Source: Glandiceps talaboti
Taxonomy: Eukaryota; Hemichordata; Enteropneusta; Spengelidae
Assembly: GCF_964340395.1 (NCBI RefSeq)
Contig: NC_135561.1
Span: 1,143,001 to 1,157,500 of the forward strand
Direction of reading: 5' to 3'
DNA length: 14,500 nucleotides
The notes beneath the pieces are model-generated. The model did not search any database. It saw only the letters and a program-made list of their open reading frames with translations, and was not told the origin of the DNA. Below, in pieces: positions 1 to 9,600 of this stretch. The first letter of the stretch is position 1. Each line of letters begins with the position of its first letter. A program made the translations under genes and the position numbers.

Positions 1-442
<442 letters not shown>

Positions 443-529
443 CTCGGTGAGTATCAATCTGCTAAGACAGTGCTCTATACCGCAGTGGCAGAGCGTAATA
501 GTTTTGGTAGTACTGGAACTCTTTCTTGG

Positions 530-570
530 GTGTAACTCGGAGTTTCACGCATATTGCGATCATCAGACAC
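530..570 (-). ncRNA. Type-I hammerhead ribozyme, minus strand (mirror copy)
   Basis: This is the exact reverse complement of the plus-strand ribozyme, in the left arm. On the minus strand CTGATGA occupies 566-560 and GAAA 546-543. Stem II lies within 558-548. Stem III pairs 543-541 with 537-535, and cleavage is predicted between 534 and 533. Stem I uses 570-567 with 533-530. Unlike the right copy, this one continues into about 90 bases of non-palindromic element sequence down to 441, so the minus strand is the better candidate for the original element orientation. Confidence 0.78.
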
Positions 571-575
571 TCAGT

Positions 576-616
576 GTGTCTGATGATCGCAATATGCGTG
601 AAACTCCGAGTTACAC
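576..616 (+). ncRNA. Type-I hammerhead ribozyme, plus strand
   Basis: All core elements are present in order. CTGATGA is at 580-586 and GAA at 600-602. Stem II pairs 588-591 with 595-598 (CGCA/TGCG) around a 3-nt loop, with a U-U mismatch at 587/599. Stem III pairs 603-605 with 609-611 (ACU/AGU) around a CCG loop. Stem I pairs 576-579 with 613-616 (GUGU/ACAC), with a further possible G574-C618 pair. The A603-U611 pair occupies the conserved 15.1-16.1 position. Cleavage is predicted after U612, a GUU site rather than the favoured GUC. Known Penelope-associated hammerheads have a similarly tiny stem III and may act best as dimers. The fold is from inspection; activity is not shown. Confidence 0.8.
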
Positions 617-642
617 CCAAGAAAGAGTTCCAGTACTACCAA

Positions 643-645
<3 letters not shown>

Positions 646-716
<71 letters not shown>
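646..716. repeat. (TA)n microsatellite, right block
   Basis: An uninterrupted TA run of about 71 bases between the right arm of the palindrome and the reverse transcriptase relic. It shares its first bases (646-648) with the outer end of the palindrome, so the exact element boundary cannot be separated from the microsatellite. Confidence 0.97.
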
Positions 717-720
<4 letters not shown>

Positions 721-1104
721 CCGTATGTTCTGTTCACTCCACCATCCTTCTGTATTTTCCAATGCCCTTTGTGATTTAGCAAAATCCAAAACCTATCCAT
801 TCTTTGGTATTGTCTTCCTATTCTTTTGTCTGTCGTCCTCTCATTCATCTTCCTCCCAGGGTGCCTTGCGGGATGGTTGTAGTAGCCTATCATATCTCCT
901 GCATGCCCATACCACGTCATTTTGCACTTGGTGACTATTGTCAGGTGATATTCACAAGGAGAGATTGCTTCATGGCTTTGTCTACGAATTTCCTCGTTGG
1001 TGACACGGTGTCAGTACTAGTAGGAGATGCAAAAGGCATTCCACTAGCATCTCATTTCTAGTTCTTCAATGTTTCTCTATAGTTTTCCTTTGAGGGTACA
1101 AATT
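717..1104 (-). pseudogene. Decayed non-LTR retrotransposon reverse transcriptase, C-terminal tail
   Basis: Reading the minus strand from about 1104 down to 719 recovers the tail of a LINE-type ORF2 in three frame segments. Segment one contains NIEELEMRC, then HRVTNEE and EYHLTIVTKC followed by KMTWYGHA, with three in-frame stops between them. Segment two contains TIPQGTLGGR, MRGRQTKE and EDNTKEWIG, with two stops. After a one-base slip in the TTTT near 785-795, segment three gives [17 protein letters not shown]. This matches the widespread tail pattern EMRC...TNEE...LLTIVKRRKL.WYGH...GRRRGRQ..W.DNI.EWTGL.FAKSQRA.EN of invertebrate LINE proteins. The catalytic domain is absent, and the copy is 5'-truncated and dead. 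The clade (RTE-like or CR1-like) is uncertain. Its 3' end abuts (TA)n. Confidence 0.8.
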
Positions 1105-1476
1105 TAGGTGACACCTGTATCTGTAGTACATTCTATGATATGCTTGAAACATAATTGCTTAGCAACTCTATAACTTATATATTCCTAATTGAATTGAAAG
1201 ATATACAAACTGTAAAGTCTGATATCGTGATCATAATGTTATATATATATATATGTATAGGTTGTATATTATTTGTTAGATAGCGTATTGTAAACGTACG
1301 CATTGCATAGTCTAATTAATATAAAATAATTCGATATTTTTTTTATAAAAGCAAGCTCTTTAAAGTCAGTCATGGGTTTCCACCTTTTTCCAAAGCAATA
1401 CATACGAGATTACAATTATAATATCTTACACAAGTTACAAGTTAACTCTACCATTCCATGTTCTAACAAATCGAAA
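1105..1476. other. Non-coding spacer before the 48-bp array
   Basis: No gene is recognised. The stretch holds a short (AT)n run at about 1240-1254 and the inverted outlying unit at 1201-1238, annotated separately. From 1364 onward one plus-strand frame has no stop and continues into the minisatellite, but it has no in-frame ATG before the array. Confidence 0.6.
1201..1238 (-). repeat. Single inverted, diverged copy of the 48-bp unit
   Basis: On the minus strand this stretch contains ATCACGATATCAGACT, identical to the core of the downstream 48-bp unit. It is followed by a diverged version of the TAGTTTATA segment (CAGTTTGTA). It sits about 240 bases left of the array and in opposite orientation. 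A 16-base exact match inside a longer alignable stretch makes chance unlikely, though the local sequence is AT-rich. Confidence 0.7.
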
Positions 1477-3956
1477 CTGTATAGCTTATGAAGTCTATAT
1501 TTACAATGCTATCACGATATCAGACTATATAGTTTATGAAGTCTATATTTACAATGCTATCACCATATCTGACTATATAGTTTATAAAGTCTATATTTAC
1601 AATGCTATCAAGATATCAGTCTATATAGTTTATAAAGTCTATATTTACAATGCTATCACCATATCAGACTATATAGTTTATGAAGTCTATAGTTACAGTG
1701 CTATCACGATATCAGACTATATAGTTTATAAAGTCTATATTTACAATGCTATCACCATATCTGACTATATAGTTTATAAAGTCTATATTTACAATGCTAT
1801 CACGATATCAGACTGTATAGTTTATAAAGTCTATATTTACAGTACTATCACGATATCAGACTATATAGTTTATAAAGTCTATATTTACAATAATATCACG
1901 ATATCAGACTGTATAGTTTATAAAGTCTATATTTACAATGCTATCACCATATCAGACTATATAGTTTATAAAGACTATATTTACAATGCTATCACGATAT
2001 CTGACAATATAGTTTATAAAGTCTATATTTACAGTACTATCACGATATCAGACTATATAGTTTATAAAGTCTATATTTATAGTAATATCACGATATCAGA
2101 CTGTATAGTTTATAAAGTCTATATTTACAACAATATCACGATATCAAACTATATAGTTTATAAAGTCTATATTTACAGTACTATCACGATATCAGACTAT
2201 ATAGTTTATAAAGTCTATATTTACAATAATATCACGATATCAGACTGTATAGTTTATAAAGTCTATATTTACAATGCTATCACCATATCAGACTGTATAG
2301 TTTATAAAGTCTATATTTACAGTACTATCACGATATCAGACTATATAGTTTATAAAGTCTATATTTACAATAATATCACGATATCAGACTGTATAGTTTA
2401 TAAAGTCTATATTTACAATGCTATCACCATATCAGACTATATAGTTTATAAAGACTATATTTACAATGCTATCACGATATCTGACAATATAGTTTATAAA
2501 GTCTATATTTACAGTACTATCACGATATCAGACTATATAGTTTATAAAGTCTATATTTATAGTAATATCACGATATCAGACTGTATAGTTTATAAAGTCT
2601 ATATTTACAACAATATCACGATATCAAACTATATAGTTTATAAAGTCTATATTTACAGTACTATCACGATATCAGACTATATAGTTTATAAAGTCTATAT
2701 TTACAATAATATCACGATATCAGACTGTATAGTTTATAAAGTCTATATTTACAATGCTATCACCATATCAGACTATATAGTTTATAAAGTCTATATTTAC
2801 AATGCTATCACCATATCAGACTATATAGTTTATAAAGTCTATATTTACAATGCTATCACCATATCAGACTATATAGTTTATAAAGTCTATATTTACAATG
2901 CTATCACCATATCTGACTATATAGTTTATAAAGTCTATATGTACAATGCTATCACCATATCAGACTATATAGTTTATGAAGTCTATATTTACAGTGCTAT
3001 CACGATATCAGACTATATAGTTTATAAAGTCTATATTTACAATGCTATCACCATATCTGACTATATAGTTTATAAAGTCTATATTTACAATGCTATCACG
3101 ATATCAGACTGTATAGTTTATAAAGTCTATATTTACAGTACTATCACGATATCAGACTATATAGTTTATAAAGTCTATATTTACAATAATATCACGATAT
3201 CAGACTGTATAGTTTATAAAGTCTATATTTACAATGCTATCACCATATCAGACTATATAGTTTATAAAGACTATATTTACAATGCTATCACGATATCTGA
3301 CTATATAGTTTATAAAGTCTATATTTATAATAATATCACGATATCAGACTATATAGTTTATAAAGTCTATATTTACAATAATATCACGATATCAGACTGT
3401 ATAGTTTATAAAGTCTATATTTACAATGCTATCACCATATCAGACTATATAGTTTATGAAGTCTATATTTACAGTGCTATCACGATATCAGACTATATAG
3501 TTTATAAAGTCTATATTTACAATGCTATCACCATATCTGACTATATAGTTTATAAAGTCTATATTTACAATGCTATCACGATATCAGACTATAGTTTATA
3601 AAGTCTATATTTACAGTACTATCACGATATCAGACTATATAGTTTATAAAGTCTATATTTACAATAATATCACGATATCAGACTGTATAGTTTATAAAGT
3701 CTATATTTACAATGCTATCACCATATCAGACTATATAGTTTATAAAGACTATATTTACAATGCTATCACGATATCTGACTATATAGTTTATAAAGTCTAT
3801 ATTTATAATAATATCACGATATCAGACTATATAGTTTATAAAGTCTATATTTACAATGCTATCACCATATCAGACTGTATAGTTTATAAAGACTATATTT
3901 ACAATGCTATCACGATATCAGACTATATAGTTTAAAAAGACTATATTTATAATGCT
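1477..3956 (+). repeat. 48-bp minisatellite, about 52 tandem units
   Basis: The unit is 48 bases and recurs head to tail with few indels. Every unit contains TTTATAAAGTCTATATTTAC or a close variant, a CACGATATC or CACCATATC segment, and GACTATATAG. Variation is concentrated at a few sites: AATGCT, AGTACT or AATAAT; CACG or CACC; TCAGAC or TCTGAC; CTATAT or CTGTAT; AAGTCT or AAGACT. One 46-base unit (around 3583) lacks a TA. The last unit (about 3930-3956) is diverged. Because 48 is a multiple of 3, one frame stays open and encodes a 16-residue repeat such as NAITISDYIVYKVYIY. The other two frames contain a stop in each unit. I treat it as non-coding satellite DNA. Confidence 0.95.
1805..2774 (+). 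repeat. 480-bp higher-order repeat inside the 48-bp array
   Basis: Bases 1805-2294 and 2285-2774 are identical over 490 positions when shifted by 480, that is ten 48-bp units. The block includes distinctive variants such as the GACAATATAG unit and the TATAGTAATATC unit, each occurring once per 480 bases. A second pair of blocks (about 2942-3380 and 3422-3860) shows the same shift of about 480, less the 2-base deletion near 3593. This indicates amplification of ten-unit blocks after the monomers had diverged. Confidence 0.9.
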
Positions 3957-4433
3957 TTAATTTATAATTTATAATCACACTATACAGACAAAATTTTCAC
4001 TGGCATTTTCAAGTTAGCATACACACAATGAGTTTTTGTTGTATAATTATGAAGGGGCATTAGTACATTATACACATGCGCAAAGATAAACAAGCTATTT
4101 TTAATTTTTGTCAACAACATTTCATGAGATATTTCTGTCAAAAATGTCAAAATTTAGATGGGATGTGTGGTTACAATTTCAATTCTAGAAATTAAACGGA
4201 CGTGGGGACCTTATAGTAGTTGTAGTTAATTGTTGTAAATCTACTTATTTTGACCCAAACAAATATTTGTACATAAAAGAAATGGTCATTATCTTGAAAA
4301 CAAAGATGGTGACATAGTAATTTCGCTGCATCGTTTACATATTCAGATATCAATGCTTAGGTATGCGAAGTATAAGAAAAATCTAGTGACTTTTTTTGAA
4401 TTTGGCATCTCTCCCCTTAAGAAAAAACCTATT
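3957..4433. other. Unique AT-rich sequence, nothing recognised
   Basis: No exon, RNA gene or repeat could be supported. A GAAGGGGCATTAGTACAT stretch near 4051-4068 shares the pieces GAAGGGG and TTAGTACAT with the right end of the MITE candidate near 5545, but in a different order, so I do not call it related. Confidence 0.5.
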
Positions 4434-4494
4434 TCCAATACTATTATGATATCTGACTATAGATGGTATAAAGTCTATATTTGCCATACTGTCA
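4434..4494 (+). repeat. Isolated diverged copy of the 48-bp unit
   Basis: The stretch contains ATGATATCTGACTATAG and then GTATAAAGTCTATATTTGCC, aligning end to end with one and a bit 48-bp units (compare ACGATATCTGACTATATAG and TTATAAAGTCTATATTTAC). It lies about 480 bases beyond the array and in the same orientation. The frame matching the array's open frame is also open here, within a short ATG-initiated frame at 4353-4616. It may be a remnant of the ancestral or a formerly larger array. Confidence 0.8.
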
Positions 4495-5249
4495 AGTTGT
4501 ACACTTTGAGAAATCTACGTTTACAACAACATTCAATACTAGACAATGTTTCAGTTTTCACCACATCAATTTACTCAATAATGTATTTCACAATCCTTTT
4601 TTGTAAATCATTGTAAGCGAATAGAAATTTAACAACAATCTACTATTTACAAGATTTTGCCAACAATTGATGAGAGCTTAATATATCATGTTTCATGTGG
4701 CATGCATGTTTATTTCACAAACAAAAAGTTACCATCGCCACATGTTTCTCGATGTGGGCTTTAGATTTAAAATGAGCATGATAATGTGGTAGCATAAAAT
4801 AATTTGCATTTCTTGTTGTTAGCTACTTGAAAACTAATGTCATTAACGAAAAATTATATTTGGGGAAGAATACACATTCCTGCCTAGTGTGTACGATGTA
4901 TAAAGAATAAAAAGTGTAGAACTAATTATGCCATTTTTGTTTTCGATCACTTACAATTCAATCTGTAGTGTTCATTTCCTTCTTAACAACTCCCACTTGT
5001 TAGAATTATTTTGATTAGATTGCTGGGTATGTTCCATAACAGGCAATTAGACTCGAACTGATATCATATATTAGAAGGTTCACATGATATATGACTTAGC
5101 AATCAAAGATCACAACTTGGCACCTCCAATATCATCATAAAAAACCAAAAAAAATGAATTTCTCTAAATGGACTCATTAACGCCAACTTTGGCAAATTTA
5201 AAAACACTACTTTGAATTATCAAAGAAAGCAGAAATTCATTTTAGCAAG
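4495..5249. other. Unique AT-rich sequence, nothing recognised
   Basis: No supported gene, structured RNA or repeat. Open frames are short and lack family resemblance. Homopolymer and AT-rich runs are typical of intergenic or intronic invertebrate DNA. Confidence 0.5.
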
Positions 5250-5549
5250 TTAAGGGGTTAGTATATCCCGAAAAGGTCTAACACCCCATTTTGTGATTTC
5301 TCACGTTTTTGTTTATCATATTTCTCAAAGTTCCCAATGACTGTATTCAACATTTTATTGATTCTTTCTCCTCCTCACAACAAGATGGCATGTATTAAGA
5401 ATGACAATAGGGTAAAACTCATGAATTGAATTTGTTTTGGAGCCATGATTACCTAAACCTAATGCCAAAAATGTATTTTCAACTTTTTTCACAAATAGCA
5501 TTTCCGTCAGTATGCCCTTTCGGCAGTGACCCCTTCATGTACTAATTAA
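5250..5549. mobile_element. Possible MITE with imperfect short terminal inverted repeats
   Basis: TTAGTATAT at 5258-5266 pairs with ATGTACTAA at 5537-5545, one mismatch in nine. GGTC (left, 5275-5278) and GACC (right, 5529-5532) lie just inside. TTAA occurs just outside both ends (5250-5253 and 5546-5549), which would fit a TTAA target duplication as in piggyBac-like MITEs. However, GGGG intervenes on the left only, and the inverted repeats are short. The interior encodes nothing. This is a weak call that needs multicopy evidence. Confidence 0.25.
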
Positions 5550-6405
5550 ACGTATGGCAAAAAAGAAAGAATTCAAAATATAGATTGAGCATATGATACG
5601 TTTTGTAAAGCATTTGCCGAAGAATAGTTAGACGTCTTTCCAGAACTTTGTAAAACGAAATGAACATCTATAAATATCTTTCGTCTTGAATAGTTCAAAA
5701 TGTAGTATAAAATTGTAATGATATATTCCGTCTGTATTGACGCCTTGGGTAATATTTGATAACGGAAGCTTAGAATTCCTTCTGTGAGTCAATGGAAATG
5801 ACATCTCTGTCCATTGACGTTGAGATAAGTTTTATGAAGGATCCCTAGTGAATACGATAGTGTCTTTAAGTGTCGATTCTACCCCAGGCTGAACTAACTC
5901 TCTGTAACCACTACATAAATGTATTGACTCAACAAATCACGGTTATTCGTATCACTCTGGAAAGAATGTTAGTAATTAGCCATTGCTCACTACGGAGGGT
6001 CAGTAATCAGATAGTATCTACGCTGCAGGAATGCAAGCATCAAAAATCTCTTTGCTGTCGTGCGTCATAGTGGTAAAACAAACATTTATGTAATCAGAAT
6101 ATTGATGTGTATGTTCGACCTAAAAAAATAACACCGACCTTCCAGAAGAGAAGCCGTAGACCCATGTATATGGATGAAAGAAACAATATATTTAGTCTAG
6201 TATTTGTTTGGAAACTGTTATGATTTGTTGTTTACATTTTGTTTGACATTTTCTGTATTAACACAAGTACCACTTTTGATCCACATTGATGGTTTCGTTG
6301 GAATTCCACACATTAACACATCTCATGGAATTTTCCTATTGTCAACACTTGATTACGTTTATAGTCGCAGGAAAAGAAACATCTGTTCGGGGTAAGAAAT
6401 ATTCC
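5550..6405. other. Unique sequence, no confident gene
   Basis: Two modest open frames (5870-6070 and 6204-6395, plus strand) lack ATG starts and any recognisable domain. The second ends at GGGGTAAGAAAT, which resembles a splice donor, but nothing else supports an exon. If the signal-peptide exon at 6412-6486 is real, its following exons should lie in this stretch on the minus strand. I could not identify them. Confidence 0.4.
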
Positions 6406-6411
6406 ACTTAC

Positions 6412-6486
6412 AATCTGTATATGGACGACGGCACACATAGTGGTCAAAAAAGTTGAATAAATCGCAACCAGAAATATAGTTTTCAT
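6412..6486 (-). CDS. Possible signal-peptide first exon (speculative)
   Basis: On the minus strand an ATG at 6486 opens a 25-codon segment beginning MKTIFLVAIYSTFLTTMCAV. It has a Lys after Met, then a hydrophobic stretch and small residues, as in a secretory signal peptide. The segment ends exactly before GTAAGTGG (6411-6404), a strong match to a metazoan splice donor, in phase 0. An upstream ATG three codons earlier (6495) is also in frame. No partner exon, promoter or homolog was recognised, and both a hydrophobic run and a GTAAGT can occur by chance. Without a second exon this remains a hypothesis, and no family is proposed. Confidence 0.2.
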
Positions 6487-6647
6487 AGTGTACATTTAGC
6501 TTCTTACCTTAATTAGCAATTGAACAATTTCATGCTTTGTCAAACAACGGGCTTTAGGTGTCACACGTAAGGCATGCAGTTAGGGTAATTTAATAACACT
6601 GGTAATAAAGAGAAAATGTATTCTACAACATCATTAGATGTCATTCT

Positions 6648-9600
6648 GAACAGACAGACATGAACTACAAAGGGTATTAACATGAACAGACATGACGGAC
6701 ATGAAGGACATGACAGACATGAAGGACAAAGGGTATTGACATAAAGATACATGACAGACATGAAGGACAAAGGGTGTTGACATAAACAGACATGACAGAC
6801 ATGAAGGACAAAGGGTGTTGACATAAACAGACATGACAGACATGAAGGACAAAGGGTATTGACATAAACAGACATGACAGACATGAAGGACAAAGGGTAT
6901 TGACATAAACAGACATGACAGACATGAAGGACAAAGGGTGTTGACATAAACAGACATGACAGACATGAAGGACAAAGGGTATTGACATAAACAGACATGA
7001 CAGACATGAAGGACAAAGGGTGTTGACATAAACAGACATGACAGACATGAAGGACAAAGGGTATTGACATAAACAGACATGACAGACATGAAGGACAAAG
7101 GGTGTTGACATAAACAGACATGACAGACATGAAGGACAAAGGGTATTGACATGAACAGACATGACAGACATGAAGGACAAAGGGTGTTGACATAAACAGA
7201 CTTGACAGACATGAAGAACAAAGGGTGTTGACATAAACAGACTTGACAGACATGAAGGACAAAGGGTATTGGCATGAACAGACATGAAGGACAAAGGGTG
7301 TTGACATAAACAGACTTGACAAACATGAAGGACAAAGGGTATTGGCATGAACAGACATGACTTGACAGACATGAAGGACAAAGGGTGTTGACATAAACAG
7401 ACTTGACAAACATGAAGGACAAAGGGTATTGGTATGAACAGACATGACTTGACAGACATGAAGGACAAACGGTGTTGACATGAACAGACTTAACAGACAT
7501 GAAGGACAAAGGGTATTGACATAAAGACACATGACAGACATGAAGGACAAACGGTGTTGACATGAACAGACATGACAGACATGAATTACAAAAGGTATTG
7601 ACATGAACAGACATGACAGACATGAAGAACAAAGGGTATTGACATGAACAGACATGACAGACATGAAGGACAAAGGGTATTGACATGCATAGACATGACA
7701 GACATGAAGGACAAACGGTGTTGACATGAACAGACATGACAGACATGAAGGACAAAGGGTGTTGACATGAACAGATATGACAGACATGAAGGACAAACGG
7801 TGTTGACATGAACAGACATGACAGACATGAAGGACAAAGGGTATTGACATCATAAGACATAACAGACATGAAGGACATGACAGACATGAAGAACAAAGGG
7901 TATTGACATCAACAGACATGACATGACAGACATGAAGGACAAAGGGTATTGACATGAACAGACATGACAGACATGAAGAACAAAGGGTGTTGACATGAAC
8001 AGATATGACAGACATGAAGAACAAAGGGTATTGACATGAACAGACATGACAGACATGAAGAACAAAGGGTATTGACATGAACAGATATGACAGACATGAA
8101 GAACAAAGGGTATTGACATGAACAGATATGACAGACATGAAGGACAAAGGGTGTTGACATGAACAGACATGACATTCATGAAGAACAAGGGTATTGACAT
8201 GAACAGACATGACAGACATGAAGGACAAAGGGTATTGACATGAACAGACATGACATTCATGAAGAACAAAGGGTATTGACATGAACAGACATGAAGGACA
8301 AAGGGTGTTGACATGAACAGACATGACATTCATGAAGAACAAAGGGTATTGACATGAACAGACATGACAGACATGAAGAACAAAGGGTATTGACATGAAC
8401 AGACATGACATTCATGAAGAACAAAGGGTATTGACATGAACAGACATGACATTCATGAAGAACAAAGGGTATTGACATGAACAGACATGACAGACATGAA
8501 GGACAAAGGGTGTTGACATAAACAGACATGAAGGACATGAAGGACAAAGGGTGTTGACATGAACAGACATGACATTCATGAAGAACAAAGGGTATTGACA
8601 TGAACAGACATGACATTCATGAAGAACAAAGGGTATTGACATGAACAGACATGACATTCATGAAGAACAAAGGGTATTGACATGAACAGACATGACAGAC
8701 ATGAAGGACAAAGGGTGTTGACATGAACAGACATGACAGACATGAAGGACAAAGGGTATTGACATGAACAGACATGAAGGACAAAGGGTGTTGACATGAA
8801 CAGACATGAAGGACAAAGGGTGTTGACATGAACAGACATGAAGGACAAAGGGTGTTGACATAAACAGACATGAAGGACATGAAGGACAAAGGGTGTTGAC
8901 ATGAACAGACATGACATTCATGAAGAACAAAGGGTATTGACATGAACAGACATGACATTCATGAAGAACAAAGGGTATTGACATGAACAGACATGACATT
9001 CATGAAGAACAAAGGGTATTGACATGAACAGACATGACAGACATGAAGGACAAAGGGTGTTGACATGAACAGACATGACAGACATGAAGGACAAAGGGTA
9101 TTGACATGAACAGACATGACAGACATGAAGGACAAAGGGTGTTGACATGAACAGACATGACAGACATGAAGGACAAAGGGTGTTGACATGAACAGATATG
9201 ACAGACATGAAGGACAAAGGGTGTTGACATGAACAGATATGACAGACATGAAGGACAAAGGGTGTTGACATGAACAGACATGACAGACATGAAGGACAAA
9301 GGGTGTTGACATGAACAGACATGACAGACATGAAGGACAAAGGGTATTGACATGAACAGACATGACAGACATGAAGGACAAAGGGTGTTGACATGAACAG
9401 ACATGACAGACATGAATTACAAAGGGTATTGACATGACAGACATGAAGGACAAAGGGTATTGACATCAACAGACATGACAGACATGAAGGACAAAGGGTA
9501 TTGACATGAACAGACATGACAGACATGAATTACAAAGGGTATTGACATGACAGACATGAAGAACAAAGGGTATTGACATCAACAGACATGACATGACAGA

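Larger units (their letters stand above)
498..648. repeat. Perfect 73-bp inverted repeat with 5-nt loop
   Basis: Bases 498-570 are the exact reverse complement of 576-648, with TCAGT (571-575) as the loop. I checked the pairing base by base, and it stops at 497/649. Each outer end is followed by TA, and the right end runs straight into (TA)n. The perfect identity of the arms implies a very recent origin, gene-conversion-like correction, or an artefact. Transcribed from either strand it would form a long hairpin that competes with the internal hammerhead fold. Confidence 0.97.

Noticed and set aside
498-648. Pre-miRNA hairpin interpretation of the palindrome
   Set aside because: Perfect complementarity over 73 bp with a 5-nt loop, hammerhead cores in each arm, and a TA-flanked repeat context fit a retroelement inverted repeat better than a Drosha substrate.
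2939-3935. Repeat-protein genes in the 48-bp array
   Set aside because: The open frame follows from a 48-base unit divisible by three. Start codons arise from chance substitutions, and a 2-base deletion ends the frame. It is kept only as a testable observation.
5870-6395. Two plus-strand frames of 60-66 codons
   Set aside because: Neither has an ATG start or a family resemblance. Lengths are within chance expectation for this amount of sequence.
6561-9526. Cys/Ser-rich proteins of up to 616 residues on the minus strand
   Set aside because: The 41-base unit lacks stops in all three minus phases, so all frames are open and read the same DNA in rotating phase. That is not expected of a real gene.
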